DNA from: DATKZM01 sp035527975
GTDB taxonomy: Bacteria > Pseudomonadota > Alphaproteobacteria > JAPULJ01
Direction: 5' to 3'
Assembly: GCA_035527975.1 (NCBI GenBank)
Contig: DATKZM010000012.1
Location: 1-62,091 of the forward strand
DNA: 62,091 bases
The notes under the pieces were generated by a model. It was not told the origin of the DNA and did no database searches. It saw nothing but the letters and a program-made list of their open reading frames with translations. Shown here piece by piece: positions 32,804-41,211 of this stretch. Numbering within the stretch: position 1 is the stretch's first letter; each line of letters begins with the position of its first letter. A program made the position numbers and the translations under genes.

Positions 32804-34117
32804 CTAGTTCAGCAACCGCGCCAGGGCGGCGTCCGCCGAAAGCTCTTCGCGGTCCCCGGTGGCGCGGCGCTTCAATTCCACCGTGCCCGCCTTGACCCCG
32901 CGCGGTCCGACCACGAGCTGCCAGGGCAGGCCGATCAGGTCCATATCGGCAAACTTGGCGCCAGCCGCCTCGTCACGGTCGTCGTAAAGCACCTCTGTGC
33001 CCGCCGCGCGCAATTTGGCGTAAAGATCGTCGCAGGCCGCCGTGCAGGCGTCATCGGAGACCCGCAAGTTCACCAGCCCGACGCGGAAGGGTGCGATCAC
33101 GTCGGGCCAGATGATGCCGTTCTCGTCATGGCTGGCCTCGATGACCGCGCCGACAAGGCGCGAGACGCCGATGCCGTAGGAACCCATTTCCAACGGTACA
33201 GCCTCGCCGTCGCTTGTCGTGACCTCCGCGCCCATCGCCTTGGAGTATTTGTCGCCGAAATAGAAGATATGCCCGACCTCGATACCGCGCGCCTCGATGA
33301 GATCGCCCTTGGGGACCGGGCAAGCATCCGCGTCGTGCTTGTCGTCGGCAGCGGCGTATTGCGCGGTCCAATCATCGACGACCGGCTGGAGATCGCCCTC
33401 ATAGTCGACGGTCGCATCTGGGAGATCGCGGTCGAGATAGGATTTGTGGCAGTAGACCTGGCTCTCCCCGGTCTCCGCCAGGATGATGAACTCGTGACTG
33501 AGATCGCCGCCGATCGGCCCGGTCTCCGCCGCCATCGGGATGGCGCGCAGCCCCAGGCGCGCGAATGTCCTCAAGTAAGATACGAACATTCGATTGTAAG
33601 ACTTTTTAGCATTTTCATAATCGAGATCGAACGAATAGGCGTCCTTCATCAGGAACTCGCGTCCCCGCATGACCCCGAAGCGCGGCCGCACCTCGTCGCG
33701 GAACTTCCACTGGATGTGATAAAGCAGCTTGGGCAGGTCCTTGTAGCTCTTCACATGGGCGCGGAAGATTTCGGTGATCTGCTCTTCGTTGGTCGGCCCG
33801 TAGAGCATATCGCGCTCGTGCCGGTCGGTGATGCGCAGCATCTCCTTGCCGTAGTCGTCGTAGCGGCCGCTCTCGCGCCACAGATCGGCCGGCTGGATCG
33901 TCGGCATGAGCATTTCCTGGGCGCCGGCGGCGTCCTGCTCCTCGCGCACGATCGCCTCGATCTTCTTCAGCACGTTGAAGCCGAGCGGCAGCCAGGAGTA
34001 GATGCCGGCGCTCGACTGGCGGATCATGCCGGCGCGCAGCATCAGCCGGTGCGAGACGATCTGCGCCTCGGTCGGCGTTTCCTTCAGGGTCGGCAGGAAA
34101 TAATGCGTCAGGCGCAT
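32804..34117 (-). CDS. proS: proline--tRNA ligase (short, alphaproteobacterial type)
   Basis: Charges tRNA-Pro. The 437-residue class II synthetase starts MRLTHYFLPTLKETP and has motif 1 around GIYSWLPLGFNVL, motif 2 in RDEVRPRFGVMRGREFLMKD, motif 3 in GSYGIGVSRLVGAVIE and a C-terminal anticodon-binding domain (GLVNLRVSDD onward). It lacks the large editing insertion of the E. coli enzyme (572 residues), as is normal in alphaproteobacteria. ATG 34117 is chosen; frames farther upstream start with TTG and add a proline-rich stretch. Confidence 0.96.
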   Translation of the reverse strand: MRLTHYFLPTLKETPTEAQIVSHRLMLRAGMIRQSSAGIYSWLPLGFNVLKKIEAIVREEQDAAGAQEMLMPTIQPADLWRESGRYDDYGKEMLRITDRHERDMLYGPTNEEQITEIFRAHVKSYKDLPKLLYHIQWKFRDEVRPRFGVMRGREFLMKDAYSFDLDYENAKKSYNRMFVSYLRTFARLGLRAIPMAAETGPIGGDLSHEFIILAETGESQVYCHKSYLDRDLPDATVDYEGDLQPVVDDWTAQYAAADDKHDADACPVPKGDLIEARGIEVGHIFYFGDKYSKAMGAEVTTSDGEAVPLEMGSYGIGVSRLVGAVIEASHDENGIIWPDVIAPFRVGLVNLRVSDDACTAACDDLYAKLRAAGTEVLYDDRDEAAGAKFADMDLIGLPWQLVVGPRGVKAGTVELKRRATGDREELSADAALARLLN

Positions 34118-34280
34118 GTGTGGTCTCGGCAATCTGGGCGCTCTCGGCGCTCTTGTTGGCGTCGGCGGATCGCCCTGAAGCTGCAAACTGGGGCGCCGCT
34201 CCTGTGGGCGCGGCGACTGTAGGGAATGCGCTCGCCAACATCAACGCCGGCCGAACTGCGGAGGTGGCGCGCGTTCATGC
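34118..34280. other. intergenic region upstream of proS
   Basis: A 163-base gap between the membrane protein and proS. I see no gene, repeat or convincing hairpin. It presumably holds the proS promoter. Confidence 0.4.
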
Positions 34281-35402
34281 TCATGCCGCTTTGGCTGTCG
34301 CGGGATCGGCCGCCTCGTCTGAAGCAAGAATGGGCGGTGGAGGCGTATGGGTGGCCATGAGTGCGAGAGCAGGGAAAACCACAAGCAGGAAAGCCGCCTT
34401 GAAGATCAGCAACGCGGTCGGCCCGGCGATCACCGCCTCGTAGAGGAAGAGGAACTGGCTTTGGCCGAAGAAAACGCGGTGCAGCATACCGGTAATGAGC
34501 GGCGGGATGACGCCGCCGATAACGACAAAGAGAAAATAGCGCACCGCGAAGCGCAGGCTGGTTCGCGCGGTTTCGGCCTGAACCGTGCCCTCCCAGGCCC
34601 AGTTGAGCACGAGCGCGGACAGCATCGCCGCCGCCGGCCAGGAGAGCAATGTAAGACCCGTGACCGGGGAATGGGCAAAGCCAGTCGCCGCCGGGGCGAT
34701 GCGGGTCAGCGTCCAGCCGGCAAGTTGCAGGAAGGCGAAGAGATAGAGGACCCGCCGCACCCGGCGCTTGGCGGCCAGGCGCTCGGGCTTGTCCTTTTCT
34801 CTTTGCGCGCACAGCATCTGCAAAAAGAGCGCGAAGGCGGCATAGACGCCGATCATGGTGAGGAAGAGGCCGAGGCGCTGGGCGTAGAAGCCGGCATAGT
34901 TGCGCATGAACGCCTCGAAGGTGACGAGCGACGCGAAGGATTTGCCGAGCATCACGTTCAGGATGGTCTGCGCGCCGGCTGCGGCCATGAGCACGATCAC
35001 GAAGGTCTTGTGGATCAGGATCGACAGCACGCCGCCGACGACAAAGCCGGCAATCGCCGCGGCATTCAATGTGGTCTCCGGCACCTGCAGCGAGGTGGCG
35101 ACCGACGCCGTGACGAAGCCAAAGAACAGCCCGCCGATCAGGAAGACGAAAACCCGGTGCAGCGGCCAGGCGAGCAAGCCCAGCACGATCGCACCTATAA
35201 TGGCCCCCGCCCCGCCGCCCTGCGGGCCGAGACCGACGATTGAGCCCAGGAAGAAGCCGAGCACCAGTCCGGCGCCGATGCCGAGCAGGACGACGAAGAT
35301 CTTGAAGAGCCGGCCGCCCCAAAGCACGAAGGCGAAGGCGATCAGGAGGCTGCCCAGCCAGATCACCTGATCGCTGCGGATCAAACCGCCGAAAATATCC
35401 AA
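34281..35402 (-). CDS. multi-pass membrane protein, DUF4203/TMEM198-like N-terminal half
   Basis: About 373 residues with roughly ten hydrophobic segments. The N-terminal half has the glycine-rich helices and GGRLFKIFVVLLGIGAG pattern seen in DUF4203-type proteins; the C-terminal half has further helices and a short Pro/Ala-rich cytoplasmic tail. Function unknown. The start is uncertain: TTG 35402 is used because hydrophobic sequence begins soon after, but the frame is open to 35474 and a GTG at 35366 is also possible. Not part of the conserved gene order around proS. Confidence 0.6.
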   Translation of the reverse strand: MDIFGGLIRSDQVIWLGSLLIAFAFVLWGGRLFKIFVVLLGIGAGLVLGFFLGSIVGLGPQGGGAGAIIGAIVLGLLAWPLHRVFVFLIGGLFFGFVTASVATSLQVPETTLNAAAIAGFVVGGVLSILIHKTFVIVLMAAAGAQTILNVMLGKSFASLVTFEAFMRNYAGFYAQRLGLFLTMIGVYAAFALFLQMLCAQREKDKPERLAAKRRVRRVLYLFAFLQLAGWTLTRIAPAATGFAHSPVTGLTLLSWPAAAMLSALVLNWAWEGTVQAETARTSLRFAVRYFLFVVIGGVIPPLITGMLHRVFFGQSQFLFLYEAVIAGPTALLIFKAAFLLVVFPALALMATHTPPPPILASDEAADPATAKAA

Positions 35403-35500
35403 CAGGCCGTCCGTCTTGCTATCACGCCCAGGACCGCATGGCCGGAGTATCGTCCAGGCGCGCGCTGCTGGCAATGTTTGGAGCGGCGGCTCGGCCTATT

Positions 35501-35998
35501 TCAGGGCGCGCGGCGCAACTGGCGCCGGCACTGCGCGACGATGAAGCTGCGATGGGGATCGTCGAGCGGCTGGCCATTGAAATAGACTTGGCTGCCGCGC
35601 ACCGTGAGCTGACCGAGCGTGACATCGGGATCGACGCCGGGCTGGGGCACAATGCCGAGATAGGTCTCCAGATCGACCTGGAGGCGGATGCGGAAGACGC
35701 GCGGCAATGCGATGCGGGGGCTGCCAGGCAGATCGGCAGGCTTTACCGAACGGCCACGAACATCGACGCCGGGCCGGTAGGTAACGCCGGGATCGGGCAC
35801 ATGCGCCACGACGAGCCGGCGGCAGTCGTCCTGGCTGATCCGCCCGATCACCGTGCGGGTCGGGTGCTTGCCCCGCGTGGCCCCCTCGGCCTTGGCGTCC
35901 GGGTGGAGCGGCGTCGGCTTGCCGGCTTCTCCCGCGGCGGGAGATGTCAGGACGGCAAGCACGGCGGCGAAAGCCAGGGTTTTGGCGGCGCTGGTCAT
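35501..35998 (-). CDS. secreted hypothetical protein
   Basis: A 165-residue protein with a clear signal peptide (MTSAAKTLAFAAVLAVLTSPAAG, cut at about residue 22), so it is probably periplasmic. The mature part has two Cys (CRRLVVAHVPDP and AQCRRQLRR) that could form a disulfide, and a VDLETYLG segment. No domain was recognised. Flanked by unrelated genes on the same strand. Confidence 0.65.
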   Translation of the reverse strand: MTSAAKTLAFAAVLAVLTSPAAGEAGKPTPLHPDAKAEGATRGKHPTRTVIGRISQDDCRRLVVAHVPDPGVTYRPGVDVRGRSVKPADLPGSPRIALPRVFRIRLQVDLETYLGIVPQPGVDPDVTLGQLTVRGSQVYFNGQPLDDPHRSFIVAQCRRQLRRAP

Positions 35999-36066
35999 GG
36001 CCGCAAGCCTAAGCCCAACCAGGTTACCGGGAGGCTAAATCCAAGCAGGTTCAGGGCCGGTATCCG

Positions 36067-37149
36067 TCAACCGCCGCGCCGGAAGACCCGGGCCAGGAAG
36101 CGCCCGACGTCCCGGTTGGAGCGGACCCGGATGGCCGGATCGGCGCCGATCATGTAGCCGTCCTTGGAGGCACACAGGCCAAGCGTGATCTTGCGCGTGA
36201 ATGGGTCGGCCATCGGCAGCAGCGTGCGCAAATCGCGGATCGTGCCGTCGCGATGGACCCAATAGCGGCAGGGCGCAAGGCTGCGCCCGATGCTGAAGGG
36301 TCCGCGCCAGTTGCCGTCCCATTGATGGTAGGCGCCGCGGTAGACGATGCTGCGCACGGCCGCGCCGCCGCCGCGCAGATCGCCGGCAACTTTGGCGCAG
36401 CGCCTCTGGTCGGTGATGGCGTCGCCGTCACCCATCAGCATCAGCAGGGGCGCGCCGGTGGCGCGGCTGTCGGCAAAGCGGACGATGCATGGCCCATAAT
36501 AAGCGACATGGGCGGCGAATCGCGGGCCATCCGGCGCGTAGGCGCGCGCCACCTGGCGGTAAGCAGCGTACATCGTTGCCATGCCGCCGTAAGAAAAGCC
36601 GATCAGGGCCACGCGCCGGCTGTCGATCTCCGGACGCCTGGCAAGATAACGAAGCCCGGCATAAGCATCGGCGATGAACATCGACTCGGTGATGTTGAGC
36701 AGCCGGCCGACGAAGCCATAGCCGCGATGGTTCCGTGCCTCGTAGACATGGATCACCAGGGCTGCGATGCCCATCTGCGCATACTGGGCCGCATAGACCG
36801 GCTCGCGGTTGGTGAGGATGCCGCCCGCTCCGTGCAGCAGGATGACCGCCGGAACCGGCTCGCGCGCCGACACACCCCGGGGCAGATGAAGCGTTGCTTT
36901 GGCGCGCGCCTTGGGATTACGCCAGGGCGCCTTGCCGGCGTCGGCCAATGAGAAGGGGCTGCGGCTGGGGAAGCTCACGGGCGTTCCGCCCTCCCCGCTT
37001 TCGACTTTGGGCCAGGGACGCAGCAGGCGGTCGGGATCGAACGTGGCGGCGCCGAGCGGCGCGGCGAGCGCGAAGAATGCGATCAATACCGCCAGCAGAC
37101 CGGGCAGTTCGATCATCCGCCGAAGCCGTTTCAACATTCGGGTTTCCAT
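36067..37149 (-). CDS. secreted or membrane-anchored alpha/beta-hydrolase (dienelactone hydrolase-like)
   Basis: A 360-residue protein with an N-terminal hydrophobic segment (residues 12-34) that could be a signal peptide or anchor. The catalytic Ser lies in IGFSYGGMATMYAAYR, the oxyanion region in VILLHGAGGILTNREP, the Asp in LMGDGDAITD and the His in GAYHQWDGNW, all in dienelactone hydrolase order. The substrate is not predictable. It is followed 6 bases upstream by the tag gene on the same strand, so the two may be co-transcribed. Confidence 0.78.
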   Translation of the reverse strand: METRMLKRLRRMIELPGLLAVLIAFFALAAPLGAATFDPDRLLRPWPKVESGEGGTPVSFPSRSPFSLADAGKAPWRNPKARAKATLHLPRGVSAREPVPAVILLHGAGGILTNREPVYAAQYAQMGIAALVIHVYEARNHRGYGFVGRLLNITESMFIADAYAGLRYLARRPEIDSRRVALIGFSYGGMATMYAAYRQVARAYAPDGPRFAAHVAYYGPCIVRFADSRATGAPLLMLMGDGDAITDQRRCAKVAGDLRGGGAAVRSIVYRGAYHQWDGNWRGPFSIGRSLAPCRYWVHRDGTIRDLRTLLPMADPFTRKITLGLCASKDGYMIGADPAIRVRSNRDVGRFLARVFRRGG

Positions 37150-37155
37150 CGATGC

Positions 37156-37698
37156 TCAGGCGCCGCGGCGCATCCACGGTGGATTCAAGGCGGCAATTTG
37201 GGCGAAGACCGGGCAGCTTTCATCATGCGCGCCCGGCAGGTAGCCTGCGGACATCAGGAACTCGCCAACAATTTCACCGCCGGTGAATTTGAATGTTTTC
37301 TTGAAGAGTTTGACCCAAGCCGGTTTATCGAGAGGGTGGTGCGTCTCCAGCCACCCCGAAAAGCTGCCATGGCTCTCGCGTATCGCCTGGATCCGCCGGG
37401 CATTCTCGATGATGGCGGTGATCTTGAGGCGGTTACGGATGATCCGGGCATCCTCGCGGAGCCGTGCCTCGTCGCCGGGTCCGAAAGCGGCGATCCGATC
37501 GACGTCGTAGCCGGCGAAGGCATCGGCCATGCCGGCGCGGCGTTTCAGGATAAGCTCCCAGTTGAGGCCCGCCTGCATGATCTCCAGTACCAAACGCTCG
37601 AAGAGAGCAGTCTCGCCCGTGAGCGGAAAACCGTATTCCTCGTCGTGATACGGTCCATGCCATTCATGGCCAGGCGCGATGTCGCAATATGTGGTCAT
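37156..37698 (-). CDS. tag: DNA-3-methyladenine glycosylase I
   Basis: Removes 3-methyladenine from alkylated DNA in base-excision repair. The 180-residue helix-hairpin-helix protein has the zinc-ligand pattern at the N-terminus (Cys5 and His18 in YHDEEYGFPL) and C-terminus (GAHDESCPVF), with LEIMQAGLNWELILKRR carrying the expected catalytic Glu. Length is normal. It is not part of the conserved backbone and appears inserted between DUF1467 and proS with its neighbours. Confidence 0.93.
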   Translation of the reverse strand: MTTYCDIAPGHEWHGPYHDEEYGFPLTGETALFERLVLEIMQAGLNWELILKRRAGMADAFAGYDVDRIAAFGPGDEARLREDARIIRNRLKITAIIENARRIQAIRESHGSFSGWLETHHPLDKPAWVKLFKKTFKFTGGEIVGEFLMSAGYLPGAHDESCPVFAQIAALNPPWMRRGA

Positions 37699-37713
37699 GG
37701 TGTTCGCCCGCGG

Positions 37714-37800
37714 CCCTCGTGCTTCGACGCGCTTAGCATGTGGAACATTGTTTGATTGAACGACATAGCTTCATCCTGAGCTTGTCGAAGGATGCGGCGC
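37714..37800. repeat. dispersed inverted repeat, family 1, copy 2
   Basis: Left arm CCCTCGTGCTTCGACGCGCT and right arm TCATCCTGAGCTTGTCGAAG face each other across about 35 bases, in the gap between tag and the DUF1467 gene. The left arm has diverged from the other copies (GACGCGCTTAGCATG). Confidence 0.8.
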
Positions 37801-37828
37801 GCTCTCCGCGCATGGCAATATCCCGCGT

Positions 37829-38065
37829 TCATCGCGGGCCGAAGTGAATGAGATCGGCATCGATCGCCCAGTAGATCGCGCCCCAGACGATGCAGGCAAT
37901 CGCCGTCGTGATCCCCGCTTTCAGCCAAAGCCGGGGATTGGCGGGGGCGCCAGGCTCATGGCCGGGCTCGGGGCTCTCCTCGCGGCGGATGCCCCAGGGC
38001 AGCACCATGAACAGCACCAGCCACCAAACGATCACGAAGACGATCAGGCCGGTGGCGGCGGACAT
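37829..38065 (-). CDS. DUF1467 family small membrane protein
   Basis: A 78-residue protein with two membrane helices (LIVFVIVWWLVLFMVLPWG and ITTAIACIVWGAIYWAI) and the DUF1467 start. In alphaproteobacteria this gene routinely follows mce and precedes proS; here it follows mce by 14 bases. Function is unknown; location points to the inner membrane. Confidence 0.88.
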   Translation of the reverse strand: MSAATGLIVFVIVWWLVLFMVLPWGIRREESPEPGHEPGAPANPRLWLKAGITTAIACIVWGAIYWAIDADLIHFGPR

Positions 38066-38079
38066 GGGAGCGCTTCGCC

Positions 38080-38484
38080 TCAGGCCTGCTCGAGTTCGAC
38101 CAGGGTGCCGCAGAAATCCTTGGGATGCAGGAACAGCACCGGCTTGTCATGGGCGCCGATCCGCGGCTCGCCGTTGCCGAGCACCCGTGCGCCTTCCGAT
38201 CGCATGCGGTCGCCGGCGGCCTGGATGTCGTCGACTTCGTAGCAGACATGGTGCATGCCGCCGCCTGGATTGCGCGCGAGGAAGCTCGCCACAGGCGATC
38301 TCTCCCCCAACGGATGCAGCAGCTCGATCTTGGTGTTGGGCAGGGTGACGAAGACCGTCGTCACCCCGTGCTGGGGCATATCGACGGCCTCGGAGACTTG
38401 CGCGCCCAGAGTGTCCCGGTAGAGCGCCGTGGCGGCGGCCAGATCCGGGACGACGATTGCGACATGGTTCAACCGGCCGATCAT
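38080..38484 (-). CDS. mce: methylmalonyl-CoA epimerase
   Basis: Interconverts the (R)- and (S)-forms of methylmalonyl-CoA in propionate metabolism. The 134-residue vicinal-oxygen-chelate protein begins MIGRLNHVAIVVPDL (metal His7) and has the second-module motif GGMHHVCYEVDDI and the C-terminal CGTLVELEQA with a metal Glu. ATG 38484 is chosen because GAGG lies upstream and the motif starts at once. Neighbouring DUF1467 is the usual partner; rnj is separated by an inserted plus-strand gene. Confidence 0.93.
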   Translation of the reverse strand: MIGRLNHVAIVVPDLAAATALYRDTLGAQVSEAVDMPQHGVTTVFVTLPNTKIELLHPLGERSPVASFLARNPGGGMHHVCYEVDDIQAAGDRMRSEGARVLGNGEPRIGAHDKPVLFLHPKDFCGTLVELEQA

Positions 38485-38771
38485 GGTGAATGCCTCGCAT
38501 TTTCGGAATTCTTGGGCCTTCTTTAACTGAAATGGGCGCATCTGCAAGTCCAGAGCACCCGATCACTGGAGCTTTCGCCATATGGCGCGCCGATCCGGGC
38601 CTTAACCTCTTGTTAACCAAGGGGGTGTGACGGCCATCACAGACGAGGGTCATTGCGCCCGGCTATGGTCCGGTCCAGATGGTGGAGCCGCTTATCTGGG
38701 CTCCGCAAACCTCGAGTGGCGGCGATCGTCGCATGGACCGGAGCCGCCCGGATACAGTCAGGAGACTTTCG

Positions 38772-39281
38772 ATGAAAATCAAACTCGCTAGTATTGCATC
38801 CGCGCTGGTCCTTTCCGTCGCTATCGGCGCCGGCGGCGCATCGCCTGCCGCCGCTGCCTGCGCGGCCGGCAATCCCGGCGCCAGGGAAGTTATTGGCAGC
38901 ATCGGCGGGGCCGTGATCGGCGGCTTGATCGGCTCGCGGATCGGCAGCGGTGCCGGGCGCGGCGCGGCCATCGCCGGCGGCGTGCTGGTTGGCGGCCTGA
39001 TCGGCAACCGGATCGGCAACGCGCTCGACTGCGAAGACGTGCGCCGCCACAATGAGACGACCAATGGCGCGCTTGAGCGTCAGCCCGACCACACAACGTC
39101 GCGCTGGGAAAACCCCAACACGGGCGCCCACGGCAACACCACGCCGACCCAGACCTATACTAACGATCGCGGCCGGTCCTGCCGTCGCTTCACCACTACG
39201 GTGACGACGAAGGCCGGCCAGACGGAGACCGGTAACGGCACCGCCTGCCGCAACGCGCAGGGCGGCTGGGACATCACCTGA
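38772..39281 (+). CDS. secreted glycine-zipper protein, 17-kDa surface antigen-like
   Basis: A 169-residue exported protein. Signal peptide about residues 1-28 (MKIKLASIASALVLSVAIG), then a glycine-zipper stretch (GGAVIGGLIGSRIGSGAGRG and GGVLVGGLIGNRIG) like the 17-kDa outer-membrane antigen family, then a polar C-terminal domain with TYTNDRGRSCRRFTTTV, the RT0821/Lpp0805-type surface-protein motif. No lipobox Cys is evident, so it may be soluble or peripherally attached. AGGAGA precedes the ATG. It stands alone on the plus strand with a strong terminator. Confidence 0.8.
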   Translation: MKIKLASIASALVLSVAIGAGGASPAAAACAAGNPGAREVIGSIGGAVIGGLIGSRIGSGAGRGAAIAGGVLVGGLIGNRIGNALDCEDVRRHNETTNGALERQPDHTTSRWENPNTGAHGNTTPTQTYTNDRGRSCRRFTTTVTTKAGQTETGNGTACRNAQGGWDIT

Positions 39282-39314
39282 CGCCCGTCAGGCCAGTTCA
39301 CGATTTCGCTGGAG

Positions 39315-39345
39315 CGGCGGTCCCTCGGGGCCGCCGTTTCTTTTT
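39315..39345 (+). terminator. strong intrinsic terminator of the glycine-zipper gene
   Basis: CGGCGGTCCC (39315-39324) pairs with GGGGCCGCCG (39327-39336), followed by TTTCTTTTT (39337-39345). It lies 34 bases after the stop codon. Confidence 0.9.
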
Positions 39346-39362
39346 CGAGGCCAGTGCAATTT

Positions 39363-39503
39363 CCCCTCTCCCCTTGAGGGAGAGGGGCAGGGTGAGGGGA
39401 ACAAACGCCAAAGGCGTTTGCTCTATATGCTGCGCCACCATCGGTGGCGTCCCCCTCACCCGGCCGCTGACGCGGCCACCCTCTCCCTCCAGGGGGAGAG
39501 GGT
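39363..39503. repeat. dispersed palindromic repeat, CCCTCTCC type
   Basis: Nested inverted repeats: CCCTCTCCCC with GGGAGAGGG at both outer ends (39364-39386 and 39479-39501), an inner GGTGAGGGG facing CCCCTCACC, and short hairpins (AACGCC...GGCGTT, GCGGCC...). This kind of element is common between genes in alphaproteobacterial genomes. It lies between the glycine-zipper gene and rnj, and no gene is present here. Confidence 0.85.
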
Positions 39504-39531
39504 TGTTTGTTCGGGCTTCAGCAACCCTGCC

Positions 39532-41211
39532 CTACGCCACCCGCACCACATGCACTTCGGTGGGCGGACGCTTGCCGCGGCGGTCGCGGAGCGTTCGGCG
39601 CACGGCGCGGCGCGCGGTTTCGCGTATTTCTTCGTCATCGCCGCGACGCGGACGCGGCAGATCGGCCAAAGCGTCCTCGATGGCATCCGCGAGGGCGCCG
39701 CGCAGGTCCTCGACGCTTGGGTCGTCGGCGATGCCCTGCAAGGTGATCTGTGGCGGCGCAACCAGCCCGCCCATGGCATCGACAACCACGGTCGCCACCG
39801 CCATGCCGTTCCACATCAGGCGTTTGCGCTCCTGCAAGGTCGGGCCGTCGAGGGGCACCAGTACCTCGCCGTCGATGGCGAGGCGGCCCGAGGGCACAGT
39901 CTCGATAATGCCGGCGCGGCCCGGCGCCAGGCGCACAACCTGGCCGTTCAACACCTCGACCTGCTCGGGCACCTGGCAGTCGGCGGCGAGCCTCGCATGG
40001 GCCCCCAGATGGCGTGCCTCGCCATGCACCGGCACGGCGATCCGGGGCTTGGTGAGCTGATACATGTGGATGAGCTCGTCGCGGGCGGGATGGCCGGAGA
40101 CGTGGACGAAATGATCCTTTTCGGAGACAACATCGACGCCCAGCCTGAAGAACGCATTGTGCAATCGGCCGATGGGGCGCTCGTTGCCCGGAATGATGCG
40201 CGAGGAAAACACGACAGTGTCGCCCTCTTCCAGCACGATATGCGGGTGGTTGCCATTGGCGATCTTGGTGAGCGCGGCGTTGGGCTCGCCCTGGCTGCCG
40301 GTGGCGGCGATCAGCACCTTGTCGCGCGGGAGATAAGCGATTTCCTCATCGGTTAGGAAACGTGGGATCTCGGTCAAATAGCCGTTCTCGCGGGCGGCGT
40401 CGTAAATCCGCCACAGCGAGCGGCCGGCCAGCGCCGCCTGCCGGCCGGTCGCCTGGGCAACAACGGAAACCGTCTCCAAACGCGCGACATTGCTGGCAAA
40501 ACAGCCGATGGCGACACGGTTTTCGTACTTGCCGACGAGCTCGATCAGGCTCGCACGGACCTCGGCCTCCGAGCCCGAGGTTCCCTCGCGAAAGACATTG
40601 GTCGAATCGCCGATCAGCGCGAGTATGCCTTCCTCGCCTACGCGCCGCAGCGCATCCTCGTCTGCGACCGGGCCGACCAGCGGGTTAGGGTCGAACTTCC
40701 AGTCGCCGGTGTGCAACACGGTGCCCGCCTCGGTGCGGATCACCACGGCGTTGGGTTCGGGGATCGAATGGGTGAGGGTGATGAGCTCGATGGCGAAGGG
40801 TCCGATGCGGAATTTCGATGATGGCTCGACCTCGGTGATCTTCGCCTTGTCCTCCAGGCCGACTTCCTTGAGCTTGCGGCGCACCATCGAGGCGGTGAAG
40901 GGCGTCGCGAAGATCGGGCATTTGAGCCGTGACCACAGGTAAGGCACGGCGCCGATATGGTCTTCATGAGCGTGGGTAAGGACAAGGGCGACCAGATCGT
41001 CCCTGCGGCCCACGATGAATTGCGGGTCGGGCATGATGACGTCGACCCCCGGCGTCTGGTCGTCGCCGAAGGTAACGCCGAGGTCGAGCATCAGCCACTT
41101 GCCGGCATGGCCAAGCAGGTTGAGGTTCATGCCGATCTCGCCCGCGCCGCCCAACGGCACGAAGAGAAGATCGTTCCTTCCCGTCTTGAGCGGGTCGCGC
41201 TTGGCGCTCAT
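39532..41211 (-). CDS. rnj: ribonuclease J
   Basis: 5'-to-3' exo- and endoribonuclease for rRNA and mRNA processing. The 559-residue protein has the beta-lactamase-fold metal motif THAHEDHIGAVPYLW (His80, His82, Asp84, His85), TGDWKFDPNPL, the beta-CASP part (IGDSTNVFREGTSGSE) and VSGHPARDELIHMYQL plus VPVHGEARHL with further ligands. The C-terminal domain is normal in size. It ends the coaX-rnj unit; its start overlaps the coaX stop by 4 bases. Confidence 0.95.
   Translation of the reverse strand: MSAKRDPLKTGRNDLLFVPLGGAGEIGMNLNLLGHAGKWLMLDLGVTFGDDQTPGVDVIMPDPQFIVGRRDDLVALVLTHAHEDHIGAVPYLWSRLKCPIFATPFTASMVRRKLKEVGLEDKAKITEVEPSSKFRIGPFAIELITLTHSIPEPNAVVIRTEAGTVLHTGDWKFDPNPLVGPVADEDALRRVGEEGILALIGDSTNVFREGTSGSEAEVRASLIELVGKYENRVAIGCFASNVARLETVSVVAQATGRQAALAGRSLWRIYDAARENGYLTEIPRFLTDEEIAYLPRDKVLIAATGSQGEPNAALTKIANGNHPHIVLEEGDTVVFSSRIIPGNERPIGRLHNAFFRLGVDVVSEKDHFVHVSGHPARDELIHMYQLTKPRIAVPVHGEARHLGAHARLAADCQVPEQVEVLNGQVVRLAPGRAGIIETVPSGRLAIDGEVLVPLDGPTLQERKRLMWNGMAVATVVVDAMGGLVAPPQITLQGIADDPSVEDLRGALADAIEDALADLPRPRRGDDEEIRETARRAVRRTLRDRRGKRPPTEVHVVRVA

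Noticed and set aside
36253..36951. 232-codon plus-strand frame opposite the hydrolase gene
   Set aside because: No recognisable motif and fully overlapped by a hydrolase with an intact catalytic triad.
39360..39510. CRISPR-like repeat structure
   Set aside because: The repeats are nested inverted arms, not evenly spaced direct repeats with unique spacers, and no cas gene is present.
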